Origin: Clostridium sp. AM22-11AC
GTDB taxonomy: Bacteria; Bacillota; Clostridia; Lachnospirales; Lachnospiraceae
Length of the DNA stretch: 64,000 nucleotides
Reading direction: 5' to 3'
Assembly (NCBI RefSeq): GCF_003473545.1
Contig: NZ_QUCM01000015.1
Coordinates: 1-64,000 of the forward strand
Part shown: positions 1 through 7,471 of the stretch, piece after piece
Layout of the letters: every line of letters begins with the position of its first letter
How positions within the stretch are numbered: position 1 is the stretch's first letter
The notes under the pieces: generated by a model
The model's input: only the letters and a program-made list of their open reading frames with translations
Told to the model about the DNA's origin: nothing
The model's database searches: none
Program-made: the position numbers and the translations under genes

Positions 1-36
1 TGCGGTAGTTCCAATGTCAAAGGTTGCAACTAACAT
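1..36 (-). CDS. FGGY-family carbohydrate kinase, N-terminal fragment
   Basis: The window edge cuts this gene after 12 codons, reading MLVATFDIGTTA. The D-I-G-T-T motif after a hydrophobic strand is the phosphate-1 motif that opens FGGY sugar kinases (xylulokinase, ribulokinase, glycerol kinase). The ATG at 36 is preceded by an AGGGGG ribosome-binding site and begins 16 bases after the permease stop, so it is the fourth gene of the T-box-controlled transport operon. Family knowledge says these enzymes phosphorylate an imported sugar or polyol with ATP. Only the first residues are visible, so the family is an inference from one motif and the substrate is unknown. Confidence 0.6.
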   Translation of the reverse strand, partial: MLVATFDIGTTA

Positions 37-52
37 AATTTTACCCCCTAAG

Positions 53-988
53 TTAATTCTTTCCGGCCCCTATCTTCTGGATCACAACCGCCAGGATAAT
101 GATACCGCCGGTAATGATGTTCTGCATAAAGCTTGGCATCTGCAAAATGGTCAGACCGTTGGCTAAAACCGCCAGAACTGCTGCGCCGATCAGCGTTCCC
201 ACGACACAGGGAACACCGCTTTTAGATACAGTGCAGCCGATAAATACGGCTGCATAAGACTGGAGAAAATAGCCTTGTCCTGCAGTAGTGTTGGCAGAAC
301 CGACTCTGGAAGCCACCAGAGCACCTGCGAGACCTGCAATCGCGCCACATAGGGAAAATGCCAGTACCCGGTAGCGGAAAATAGGAATTCCTGCTACTTC
401 AGCCGCTTCCTTGCTGCCGCCGATGGCATACAGCTTCCGGCCCGGAGCAGTATGTCCCATGAAAACATAAAATGCCAGGTATAAAACAACTGCCACCAAA
501 GTAATAAAGGGAATACCTGCGATTTTTAAAATACCGGGAATGGTAAATGCCTTTGGAATACCATTAAATACGGTGGTGCCGCCGGTCAGTCCATAGATCA
601 CGCCGTCTAATACAGTTCCCATACCAAGAGTAGTAATAAAAGATAAAATCTGGAAGCGGGCAACTACAATACCATTTACGCAGCCAACCAAAAGGCAGAT
701 CAGGGCAGCAATCAGGAAACAAAGAGCCACAGGAACCTGTTTAATGGATAACAGGGCAGCGATCACGCCCCCAAGGCTTACAATATTTCCAATGGATAAG
801 TCAAATTCATTGATGGTCATTACAAAAGTAGCTCCTAAAGCCACCATAGCCAATGGTGCTGCCTGTCTGCTGATGTTAAGAAAGTTTTTAACTGTGCAGA
901 AAGAGGCCGGGCGGAGAATAGAAAAAATAAGGATGATCACCGCCAGTGCAGCTACGGTTCCATAATGTTTAAATGCTTTCATTTTCAT
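53..988 (-). CDS. Ribose-type ABC transporter permease (RbsC-like)
   Basis: Inner-membrane permease of a CUT2-type importer, about 311 residues with a dense series of hydrophobic segments. The stretches GATFVMTINEFDLSIGN and GRKLYAIGGSKEAAEVAGI are characteristic of the BPD_transp_2 family (RbsC, XylH, AraH). I start it at 988 because GAGAGG lies six bases before that ATG; an in-frame ATG at 1012 has no ribosome-binding site. The gene overlaps the end of the ATPase gene, so translation is probably coupled. The substrate cannot be read from sequence; ribose-type importers usually take pentoses, hexoses or autoinducer-2, but the Trp T-box in front of the operon makes another ligand worth considering. 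Confidence 0.9.
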   Translation of the reverse strand: MKMKAFKHYGTVAALAVIILIFSILRPASFCTVKNFLNISRQAAPLAMVALGATFVMTINEFDLSIGNIVSLGGVIAALLSIKQVPVALCFLIAALICLLVGCVNGIVVARFQILSFITTLGMGTVLDGVIYGLTGGTTVFNGIPKAFTIPGILKIAGIPFITLVAVVLYLAFYVFMGHTAPGRKLYAIGGSKEAAEVAGIPIFRYRVLAFSLCGAIAGLAGALVASRVGSANTTAGQGYFLQSYAAVFIGCTVSKSGVPCVVGTLIGAAVLAVLANGLTILQMPSFMQNIITGGIIILAVVIQKIGAGKN

Positions 989-2513
989 GTGTTTCCTCTC
1001 TTTCTGCTTCATAACAGCAGGCCAGTATGTCCGCTGGCTTTAAATTCTTATTTGGAAAGATCTTACGTATTTTCCCGGATGCCATGACCGCGATCTCATC
1101 AGCTACCTCCAAAAGTTCTGTAAGGTCCGATGAAACGTAGAGAACAGCTTTGTTTTCTGCCGCCTGATGGTGCAGCAGACTGTGGATCTGCTGTCTGGTG
1201 GCAACATCTACGGCCTGTGTAGGTTCATCGCACAACCATATGGAGGGGGATGTAAGTAATGCTTTTGCAAAGACCACCTTCTGCTGGTTGCCACCGGATA
1301 ATTCACAGGCCGGCTGGGAAGTGCCGGTGCAGCGGATCTTTAGGGCGTTTATCATACCTTTTGCAGCAGAAACAGCAGCTGTTGTTGAAAACAGCCCCTT
1401 TTTGGAATAATGGTCAATGGAAGAAAGGTTCATATTTTCTTCCACTGTAAAAGACGGGATCATGGCTTTGCGCCGCCTGTCTTCGCAGATAAAGGCGATG
1501 CCCTTTTTTATGGAATTAACAGGAGTGGGCTTTTTCACCTTTTCCCCACTGATCTCAATGGTTCCGCCGGATATGCGCCGGATGCCGTAGATACATTCCA
1601 GAAATTCCGTCCGTCCGCTGCCGCAAAGACCGAACATGCCGGTGATGCGTCCGGTGTGGACGGTGATACTGGCGTCTTTTACAATGTGGTCGGCAGAGGA
1701 AAGGTGGGAGATGGTGAGTGCAGGGAATGATTGTGTGGCTGCCGACCGGGAACAACATGTACTGTCAGGCATCATGTGTTTACTATCCGCTTCCCCATTC
1801 CCGCTCATCAGCCGGACCAGCTCCTTCTGGCTGGTAGAGGCAGTATCGCAGGTACTTACCAGTTCTCCGTTTCTCAGCACTGTTACCCGGTCCGTCAGCG
1901 CCATGATCTCTTCCAGCCTGTGGGTTACATAAAGGACAGCAGTTCCTTTTGCTTTCAGGTTCCTTATAATAGAGAATAGTAAATTCGTTTCCTTATCAGA
2001 AAGAGAAGCAGTAGGCTCATCTAAGATCATTAACTTACAGTCGCTCATCATGGCCCGCAGGATCTCTACGCATTTCTTCTGTGCCGGAGTCATCTGGAAA
2101 ATGGATTTCTTCAGGTCTAAATGGATCCCAAGTTCTTCCCCTTTTTTCTGAGCCGCTTTTTCCATTTCCTTCCACTGGATCAGACCGCCTTTTCGGGGAT
2201 AAGGCCGTCCAAGCCAGATATTTTCCAGGGCGGAAAATGCAGGTATCAGCACATGATCCTGGAAAATGATATTGATGCCCAGTTCCCGGCTCTCTACCGG
2301 GCCGAAATCAGCAGGAAAAGGAGCTCCGTTCCAGGACAGCTCCCCTCCGTTTTTTGTATACACGCCGCCTAAGATCTTAATGAACGTAGACTTTCCAGCG
2401 CCATTTTCACCTACCAGGCCGTGGATCTCCCCTTCTTTTAAAGAGAGATCCAGACCCTTAAGGGCATATACACCATTAAATGATTTGTCCAGTTTCTTTG
2501 CTTCTAACAGCAT
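969..2513 (-). CDS. Ribose-type ABC transporter, double ATP-binding protein (RbsA-like)
   Basis: Energising subunit with two fused nucleotide-binding domains, the standard RbsA/XylG/AraG layout of about 500 residues. The first domain has Walker A GENGAGKS near residue 40 and Walker B LMILDEPTASL; its signature motif is degenerate (MTPAQKK). The second has the altered Walker A GLCGSGRT that is usual for this family, an intact LSGGNQQK signature and Walker B IWLCDEPT. An in-frame GTG at 2522 is possible, but AGGTGG five bases before the ATG at 2513 favours the latter. It sits between the binding protein and the permease in one transcription unit. Confidence 0.92.
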   Translation of the reverse strand: MLLEAKKLDKSFNGVYALKGLDLSLKEGEIHGLVGENGAGKSTFIKILGGVYTKNGGELSWNGAPFPADFGPVESRELGINIIFQDHVLIPAFSALENIWLGRPYPRKGGLIQWKEMEKAAQKKGEELGIHLDLKKSIFQMTPAQKKCVEILRAMMSDCKLMILDEPTASLSDKETNLLFSIIRNLKAKGTAVLYVTHRLEEIMALTDRVTVLRNGELVSTCDTASTSQKELVRLMSGNGEADSKHMMPDSTCCSRSAATQSFPALTISHLSSADHIVKDASITVHTGRITGMFGLCGSGRTEFLECIYGIRRISGGTIEISGEKVKKPTPVNSIKKGIAFICEDRRRKAMIPSFTVEENMNLSSIDHYSKKGLFSTTAAVSAAKGMINALKIRCTGTSQPACELSGGNQQKVVFAKALLTSPSIWLCDEPTQAVDVATRQQIHSLLHHQAAENKAVLYVSSDLTELLEVADEIAVMASGKIRKIFPNKNLKPADILACCYEAEREETHENESI

Positions 2514-2605
2514 TCTTGCCACCTGCCATTTTCCATGATCTGATCCTAATCTGTATCAGCCTAAATTCCCGGGCCCCGTCTGGAGCCCCTGGGAAATTCG
2601 TTCTG

Positions 2606-3664
2606 TTACTGTGCGTTTTCCTGAGTAATAAGCTCTGCAGGAGCGTACATTTCACCTTTTTCAATGGTCTCTCCTGCATAATATTTTTCCATCTGCTGGC
2701 AGACAATGTCAGCCATGCCTTCAAAATTCTGCTTTACAGTTGCTTTTAAGCAGGAACCGTCTTTGATCATCTGTACTGCCTGCTCATTTCCGTCAACACC
2801 GGTAACAATAACTTCGTCACGTCCTGCTTCTGCCAATGCCTTTGCGGCGCCGATGGCCGGTTCATCCCATGCTGCGAAAATAGCAGTTACAGAGTCCTTG
2901 TCAGGGTTTGCGGTCAGCAGGTTAGCCGTGATCTCTTCTGCATCATTAATCGGCTGTTCAGCCGGTACATGCTGTTCTGTGATCAGCTGAATGTCAGGAT
3001 ATTCTTTAATAATGTCATCAAATGCTTCACAACGTTTTACAACACCTGGATGTGGTCTGTGGGTGAGTGCGATCACAGTACCTTTACCGCCCATCAGGTC
3101 ATCAAAGAGGTAACGGACGATCAGTTCGCCCATCTGGTAGTTGTCGCTGGTAGCATTGACCTGCATTCCATCAATAAAACCGCTGTCGCAGCCGAATACA
3201 GGGATATCTGCGTCAAAGGCTTCTGTCAGCTGATTGGCAACCTGGTTTGGGTCAGCACTTACTAAAACAATGCCGTCAGTGCCGGAAGAAACCACATCTT
3301 CAATACGGCTTGCAAGCTCTGCAAAATCATTGGCAGTATCGATCACGAATACTTCTGCGCCTTCTGCCTCTAAGTTATTCTTGATAAAGCCAGCCATCTG
3401 GTTGGTGGTAACAGAAGTAAGATAAGGGGTCATAACAGAGATCTTTTTACCGGCAAGAGCAGTACTGTCAGCTGTTTTTATGTCAGCTTCGCCGGAAGCG
3501 GCATCTTCAGAAGCTTTTTCGGTAGTGGAAGCAGCTTCTGTCTGTGCAGCAGTCTCAGCCTTTGGGGCAGTTGTTTCATCTGCTTCTGTAGAGCAGCCTG
3601 TAAGCAGGATGCCGGTCAGCGCTGCAGCTGCAGCCAGGGTTAAGAAATTACGCATTTTTTTCAT
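2606..3664 (-). CDS. Sugar-type ABC transporter substrate-binding lipoprotein (RbsB-like)
   Basis: Secreted ligand receptor of the importer, 352 residues. A lysine-rich start and hydrophobic segment end in the lipobox LTGC at about residue 24, so it should be lipidated and tethered outside the membrane. A 40-residue Thr/Glu/Ala-rich linker follows, then a type I periplasmic-binding fold (Peripla_BP_4): ISVMTPYL opens the domain, GTDGIVLVSADPN and TAIFAAWDEPAIGA match the family. AGGAGG precedes the ATG. It is the first gene after the T-box terminator, so charging of tRNA-Trp should set its expression. The ligand is unknown: the fold suggests a sugar, the leader suggests a link to tryptophan. 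Confidence 0.9.
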   Translation of the reverse strand: MKKMRNFLTLAAAAALTGILLTGCSTEADETTAPKAETAAQTEAASTTEKASEDAASGEADIKTADSTALAGKKISVMTPYLTSVTTNQMAGFIKNNLEAEGAEVFVIDTANDFAELASRIEDVVSSGTDGIVLVSADPNQVANQLTEAFDADIPVFGCDSGFIDGMQVNATSDNYQMGELIVRYLFDDLMGGKGTVIALTHRPHPGVVKRCEAFDDIIKEYPDIQLITEQHVPAEQPINDAEEITANLLTANPDKDSVTAIFAAWDEPAIGAAKALAEAGRDEVIVTGVDGNEQAVQMIKDGSCLKATVKQNFEGMADIVCQQMEKYYAGETIEKGEMYAPAELITQENAQ

Positions 3665-3718
3665 AGTGTTCTCCTCCTGAAATAAAATTTTTGTTTGTTG
3701 GGGAATAAATCTGGGAAT

Positions 3719-3756
3719 AAAAAATCCCGGACATGACTTTTACATCATGTCCGGGA
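3719..3756 (-). terminator. Intrinsic terminator of the T-box leader
   Basis: A 12-bp perfect stem (3725-3736 with 3745-3756) is followed on the minus strand by a run of T. The preceding GTGGCACC region forms the alternative antiterminator, as in T-box attenuators. About 55 bases separate it from the binding-protein start codon. Confidence 0.92.
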
Positions 3757-3795
3757 CGAATTGTTCGTGGTGCCACCCGAATTCACAGATCTTGT

Positions 3796-3876
3796 TTAAC
3801 ATCAGGGTTCCAAAATTACAAATCCTCTTACAAGCAAGCTTGTATCGGATTTTTGATTTTTGAACCCTGATGTTAA
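3796..3876. repeat. Long inverted repeat inside the T-box leader
   Basis: Arms TTAACATCAGGGTTC (3796-3810) and GAACCCTGATGTTAA (3862-3876) are exact complements, 15 bp. The space between folds further, with the apical palindrome ACAAGCAAGCTTGT at 3830-3843. It sits between stem I/III and the antiterminator, where a T-box does not need it. The 12-base core CAAGCAAGCTTG recurs in the intergenic hairpin at 9043-9054. Confidence 0.85.
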
Positions 3877-4144
3877 CAAAAATAGCAGCTATCCCATAAT
3901 CGGAATATCTGCCACCAATCTGTCTCATTTTCAGAGTACGGAAAGTAAAAATAAAACTTCGATACTCTTATCCTTTAACGCAGGAATCACGGCCTCAGCT
4001 ACTTGCTATTGCGTTCGCCTGGCGTCTCACAAACCCATTCCATAAGGAACTCCATACTGCTTTCCACCACCAGCAGCTCTCTGTGATATCATTCCAGATG
4101 TACTCTCTTTGCTCATCGACGTTGCTTTTGAATTTTATGGTAAT

Positions 4145-4173
4145 AAAGTAGCACAATTTATATTGACTGTCAA
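4145..4173 (-). promoter_or_regulatory. Promoter of the T-box/ABC operon
   Basis: On the minus strand TTGACA (4168-4173), a 17-base spacer and TACTTT (4145-4150) form a sigma-A type promoter that would start transcription near 4138, just before stem I. Confidence 0.75.
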
Positions 4174-4332
4174 TTATAAATTTAGGGATTTTTAAGTTTG
4201 ATTTATAAATGGATTTCAAAAGGTTTTCTAAAGATTGCCGGATTGCATTGACCGAACGATTGCTATGCTGTAACATGGTAGTAACGGAGAAGCAAGTTCG
4301 ATCCGCAAAAATAAAAAACGGAGGAACATTAG

Positions 4333-4947
4333 ATGACAAGAGCAGAACTGAAACGGAACGCAAGGGAGAAACTTGGGGGACAGCTGTTCGGTCCTAACTG
4401 GGTCAATGCAGTCCTTGTAATGGACATTTTTTATATACTGACGGGAGCCGTAAACGGTATCGCAGGATTTGGAACCCTGATCATGTTAGTGATCGGAGGC
4501 CCTTTAAGCTACGGAGTGGCAAAATTGTTTTTACAGCAGTGTGATGACGGACAGAAAATGAACCCGACAGAAGTATTTAAGGGCTTTTCAGAAGACTTTG
4601 GCGGAAGCTTTATCTTATATCTGTTAAGATACCTTTTCATTGCCTTATGGTCCATTTTGCTGATCATTCCGGGCATTGTAAAAATGTATTCTTACTCCAT
4701 GGCATTTTTTATAAAAGCAGATCATCCATCATATGACTGGAGAGAATGCTTAGATGCCAGCAGCCAGCTGACATATGGACACAAATGGGAACTGTTTATT
4801 CTGGATCTGAGTTTTATTGGCTGGCAGATTGTCGGAAGCTTGTGTCTGGGTATTGGAACTTTCTGGGTAAACGCTTACAGAGAGGCTACCATTGCGGAAT
4901 ACTACAGATATTATGAAAGCAATCAGGTGATCGACAGAGATTTTTAA
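4333..4947 (+). CDS. DUF975 family membrane protein
   Basis: Integral membrane protein of 204 residues and unknown function. The opening TRAELKRNAREKLGG, the motif LLIIPGIVKMYSYSMAFFI and the conserved ASSQLTYGHKWELFILDLSFIGW segment are hallmarks of DUF975, a family common in clostridia and lactobacilli. About five hydrophobic stretches alternate with short loops. CGGAGG stands before the ATG. It diverges from the T-box operon, so the two promoters share the intergenic region; I found no convincing -35/-10 pair for this gene. A clear terminator follows. Confidence 0.88.
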   Translation: MTRAELKRNAREKLGGQLFGPNWVNAVLVMDIFYILTGAVNGIAGFGTLIMLVIGGPLSYGVAKLFLQQCDDGQKMNPTEVFKGFSEDFGGSFILYLLRYLFIALWSILLIIPGIVKMYSYSMAFFIKADHPSYDWRECLDASSQLTYGHKWELFILDLSFIGWQIVGSLCLGIGTFWVNAYREATIAEYYRYYESNQVIDRDF

Positions 4948-4972
4948 AATATAATATTTCATAAACAGATCA

Positions 4973-5002
4973 AAGGGCACCTCACAGCGAGGTGCCCTTT
5001 TT
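4973..5002 (+). terminator. Intrinsic terminator after the DUF975 gene
   Basis: AAGGGCACCTC pairs with GAGGTGCCCTT (11 bp, five-base loop) followed by T residues. It may also serve the converging gene at 5030 on the minus strand, because an A-rich stretch flanks the other side. Confidence 0.88.
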
Positions 5003-5029
5003 AAGCGGATCATTTCGGATCATTTTTAA

Positions 5030-5275
5030 TTACTGCTGAGCCTTATACTGCTCTAAAGCGGTTGCCAGCTGGTCAGGACAGGAAGTTGGGCGAGGGCCGC
5101 ACTTGATGCCTTTCATACGTTTGATGGCTTCATCGATATCCATTCCTTCAACCAGTGCTGCAACGCCCTGTGTATTGCCGGAGCAGCCGCCTACAAAATG
5201 AACATTGGTTACCTTATTGTCTTTTACTTCAAAAGAAATAGCTCTTGAACAGACGCCGTGGGTTGTATAATTCAT
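5030..5275 (-). CDS. TSCPD-domain protein (TIGR03905 type)
   Basis: Small protein of 81 residues. It ends with GPRPTSCPDQLATAL, which carries the T-S-C-P-D motif that names the domain, and it has the conserved VGGCSGNTQGVAALVEGM segment. This domain also occurs at the C-terminus of some ribonucleotide reductases; the stand-alone form is frequent in clostridia and its role is unknown. Conserved cysteines hint at metal binding (inference). A GTG at 5278 is in frame, but AAGGAGG is placed better for the ATG at 5275. It is transcribed alone. Confidence 0.85.
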   Translation of the reverse strand: MNYTTHGVCSRAISFEVKDNKVTNVHFVGGCSGNTQGVAALVEGMDIDEAIKRMKGIKCGPRPTSCPDQLATALEQYKAQQ

Positions 5276-5343
5276 CACATGTACCTCCTTGGGGTTTAGT
5301 TTTGTAAATAAGTATGGCAGCAGAAAAGTATGCCGCCCGGTTC

Positions 5344-5372
5344 TTGACGGGCAGAAGCCAAACTGTTACCAT
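5344..5372 (+). promoter_or_regulatory. Possible promoter upstream of mtnN
   Basis: TTGACG and TACCAT are 17 bases apart. The -10 hexamer is weak, so this is only a candidate; it would give a leader of about 115 bases before the gene. Confidence 0.35.
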
Positions 5373-5496
5373 GTATCTGTGTACATTTTTATTTGTACAC
5401 ATGTATAACGTTACGGTTCATGTTGTTGCATGACCAGCAACAGTGTACCTTTCATTATGCTTCATGTAAATAAGATTGTCAAGTTGGAGGAAAAGA

Positions 5497-6189
5497 ATGA
5501 TCGGAATTATCGGGGCCATGGATGAAGAAGTGGCAATGTTAAAGGAAAAACTCACAGAGGTTCAGGTAGAAACAAAGGCTGCTATGGACTTTTATAAAGG
5601 AAAATTAGAGGGAAAGGACGTAGTAGTTGTCCGTTCCGGTATCGGTAAGGTAAATGCAGCTATGTGTGCACAGATCCTGGCAGATGTATACCATGCAGAC
5701 CATGTGATCAACACTGGTATTGCAGGTTCCTTAAAGGCAGAGATCAACATTGGGGATATCGTGCTGTCTACAGATGCATTACAGCATGATATGGATGCCC
5801 AGGCATTTGGCTATGAGCCAGGACAGATCCCAAGAGTAGACACACTTTCTTTTAAGGCAGATGAGAAAATGATCGCTCTTGCAAAAGAGTGCTGCGAAAA
5901 AGTAAACCCGGAGATCGGCGTATTTACAGGAAGAGTTGTTTCCGGAGACCAGTTCATTTCTGATAAAGAGAAGAAGAAATGGCTTACTGATACTTTTGCA
6001 GGCTACTGCACAGAAATGGAAGGTGCAGCTATTGCCCAGGTATGCTATTTTAACCATATTCCATTCCTTATTGTAAGAGCGATTTCTGATAAGGCAGATG
6101 ACAGTGCTTCTATGGATTACCCGACTTTTGAGGCACAGGCCATCCGCCACAGTGTGAACTTAATGGCAGAGATGCTCCGCTGTTTTTAA
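5497..6189 (+). CDS. mtnN: 5'-methylthioadenosine/S-adenosylhomocysteine nucleosidase
   Basis: Cytosolic hydrolase that splits adenine from methylthioadenosine and S-adenosylhomocysteine, recycling methionine and, where LuxS is present, feeding AI-2 synthesis. The 230-residue length is typical. MIGIIGAMDEEVAML contains the first catalytic glutamate; NTGIAGSL binds substrate; FCTEMEGAAIAQVC holds the second glutamate; RAISDKADD carries the catalytic aspartate. GGAGG eight bases upstream fixes the ATG at 5497 rather than an upstream in-frame TTG. Transcribed alone; no methionine-salvage neighbours are seen. Confidence 0.95.
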   Translation: MIGIIGAMDEEVAMLKEKLTEVQVETKAAMDFYKGKLEGKDVVVVRSGIGKVNAAMCAQILADVYHADHVINTGIAGSLKAEINIGDIVLSTDALQHDMDAQAFGYEPGQIPRVDTLSFKADEKMIALAKECCEKVNPEIGVFTGRVVSGDQFISDKEKKKWLTDTFAGYCTEMEGAAIAQVCYFNHIPFLIVRAISDKADDSASMDYPTFEAQAIRHSVNLMAEMLRCF

Positions 6190-6225
6190 TACAAGATGAT
6201 CCACAGCCAGTTATCAATGCCTTTT

Positions 6226-6353
6226 AAACCCTGTTCAGAATCGTTTCGTGGGAGAATTTGACGAACGATTTTAAGGGTTCTCAACTTCCCAAATAAAAAG
6301 CCGTCGTTATAATTAAGCTTACCGAATGACACAGGCCTGCAGGTGTGTCGGCC
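6226..6353. repeat. Cluster of inverted repeats between mtnN and the next gene
   Basis: Two hairpins are visible: AATCGTTTCGT with ACGAACGATT (arms of an imperfect stem, extended by AACCCT/AGGGTT) around 6226-6283, and GACAC-AGG-CCTGCAGG-TGTGTC around 6331-6353. Neither has a terminal T-run, so they are not clear terminators. Their role is unknown. Confidence 0.5.
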
Positions 6354-6422
6354 GGAATAATCATTCTGCAATAAAAACAATAACATTTGCAGACAGTGGA
6401 AACAGAAAGGGGAGCTTATATT

Positions 6423-7199
6423 ATGATGGGCTTTTTACAGACGGGAAGAGCACTGTATGTGCTGGCAGTTATCTGCTTTGGAGGTATTTTTGTACGGCTG
6501 GCAGCCGGAAGCTTCTACAAAAAACTGATAAAAGAAAGCGCAAATATGGCGCTGACCAAGAACCGGTATCTGCGGAACTTAAAACAGAATGCAGAAGATA
6601 CATATAGAATTAACATGGGCATGAACAATGCTGCTGTTTATTTACAGAGGCAGCTTGGAAATCTTAAATTTTTAGGTTTTTCTTTATCGGGACTTGAAAA
6701 TCTGGCAGGCCAGCTGACTCTGCTCAGTTTTCTGGCAGGCGGTGTATGCGCTTTTCTTTCCTATTGGAACCGCAGTGACAATTCTTACATTGTCCTTTAC
6801 GGAGCAGCGGGAATCCTTGGCGGGATGCTTACGATCGTGGCTGATTATGGTGTAAATCTGGAAGGAAAGAGAAACCAGCTTCTCATCAGCCTTCAGGATC
6901 ATCTGGAAAATGTAATGTGGCCAAGACTGGAGAGGGAAAGCAGCAGCGAGCGTGCAAGTGCAGTTACAGAGGCCGAAGAACGGCGTGATGGTGGAACTGT
7001 GCGGACCATTGGAAGGGACCGGGATCGTCGGTTGTCTGGTGCAAGAAGGGGCGCAGAGCAGACGGCAGCCAGCAGGGAAAATGCCCGTGAGGCATCAAAC
7101 CGGGATAAAAAAGAGGACCGGTCAGCTAAAGACTGGCTGGATGATCTGAATCCGGAGCAGAAACGGATGCTGGGAGAAATGTTAAAGGAATTTCTGTAA
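6423..7199 (+). CDS. Uncharacterised membrane protein with charged C-terminal tail
   Basis: No family recognised. The predicted protein is 258 residues. An N-terminal hydrophobic helix (TGRALYVLAVICFGGIFV) is followed by a basic region, then two further hydrophobic segments around residues 95-150. The last 80 residues are strongly charged and low in complexity, rich in R, E, S and A, ending in the helix-like LNPEQKRMLGEMLKEFL. The ATG at 6423 follows AAAGGGGAG; a TTG farther upstream is unlikely. It may be the first gene of a unit with the following glycosyltransferase-like genes, although a weak hairpin (7224-7249) lies between. Confidence 0.7.
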   Translation: MMGFLQTGRALYVLAVICFGGIFVRLAAGSFYKKLIKESANMALTKNRYLRNLKQNAEDTYRINMGMNNAAVYLQRQLGNLKFLGFSLSGLENLAGQLTLLSFLAGGVCAFLSYWNRSDNSYIVLYGAAGILGGMLTIVADYGVNLEGKRNQLLISLQDHLENVMWPRLERESSSERASAVTEAEERRDGGTVRTIGRDRDRRLSGARRGAEQTAASRENAREASNRDKKEDRSAKDWLDDLNPEQKRMLGEMLKEFL

Positions 7200-7282
7200 G
7201 TATATATAACCTGTAAGTATACAAAAGGTCCGCGTAAATGCGGATCTTTATAAAATGATACAAAGGAGTAAAGAAAAAGTTT

Positions 7283-7471
7283 ATGGCAACACATTTTTCT
7301 GCTGTTGGGCAGATCAGGCAATTTGCAGGAGAGGCAGCAGCTGATATCAGGGAATTAAGGCAGTTTTTAAAGAAAGAAAAGGCACTTAAACTTATCTGCC
7401 TGTCCCTGATCTTAGTCTGCTGGGGATTAAAGATCGTTTATGATGATATTTTATTGACAGTGAGATCATGA
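7283..7471 (+). CDS. N-terminal fragment of a Glucos_trans_II-type membrane protein (frameshifted)
   Basis: Sixty-two residues with a cytosolic amphipathic stretch and one transmembrane helix (LKLICLSLILVCWGLKIVYDD). Family members of the glucosyltransferase GtrII type begin with just such a helix and continue into the catalytic region without a break. Here the frame stops at 7471. In the next frame the bases just before the downstream ATG encode IDSEI, which joins naturally to MSLEPYALLQSW. I conclude that one gene has been split by a single-base deletion near the TTTT at 7450-7453. A separate small protein translated by ATGA coupling is the alternative. Confidence 0.6.
   Translation: MATHFSAVGQIRQFAGEAAADIRELRQFLKKEKALKLICLSLILVCWGLKIVYDDILLTVRS

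Larger units (their letters stand above)
3718..4138 (-). promoter_or_regulatory. T-box riboswitch, predicted tRNA-Trp specific
   Basis: A complete T-box leader lies on the minus strand just upstream of the ABC operon. Stem I contains GAGAGTA on the 5' side of the specifier loop and an AG-bulge segment (CAGAGAG). Pairing CGTC/GACG, GCAAA/TTTGT and CAT/ATG around the loop leaves GAATGGG on the 3' side, which puts UGG (Trp) in the specifier position before a purine. The antiterminator bulge is GGGTGGCACC at 3769-3778; its UGGC can pair with an acceptor ending GCCA, and bacterial tRNA-Trp has G73. Two independent positions therefore agree on Trp. The leader ends in a terminator that competes with the antiterminator. 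Confidence 0.87.

Noticed and set aside
3718..4138. Met specifier (AUG) in the T-box
   Set aside because: AUG would leave the specifier one base out of register with the purine rule, and the bulge UGGC does not match the A73 of tRNA-Met; UGG with G73 of tRNA-Trp satisfies both.
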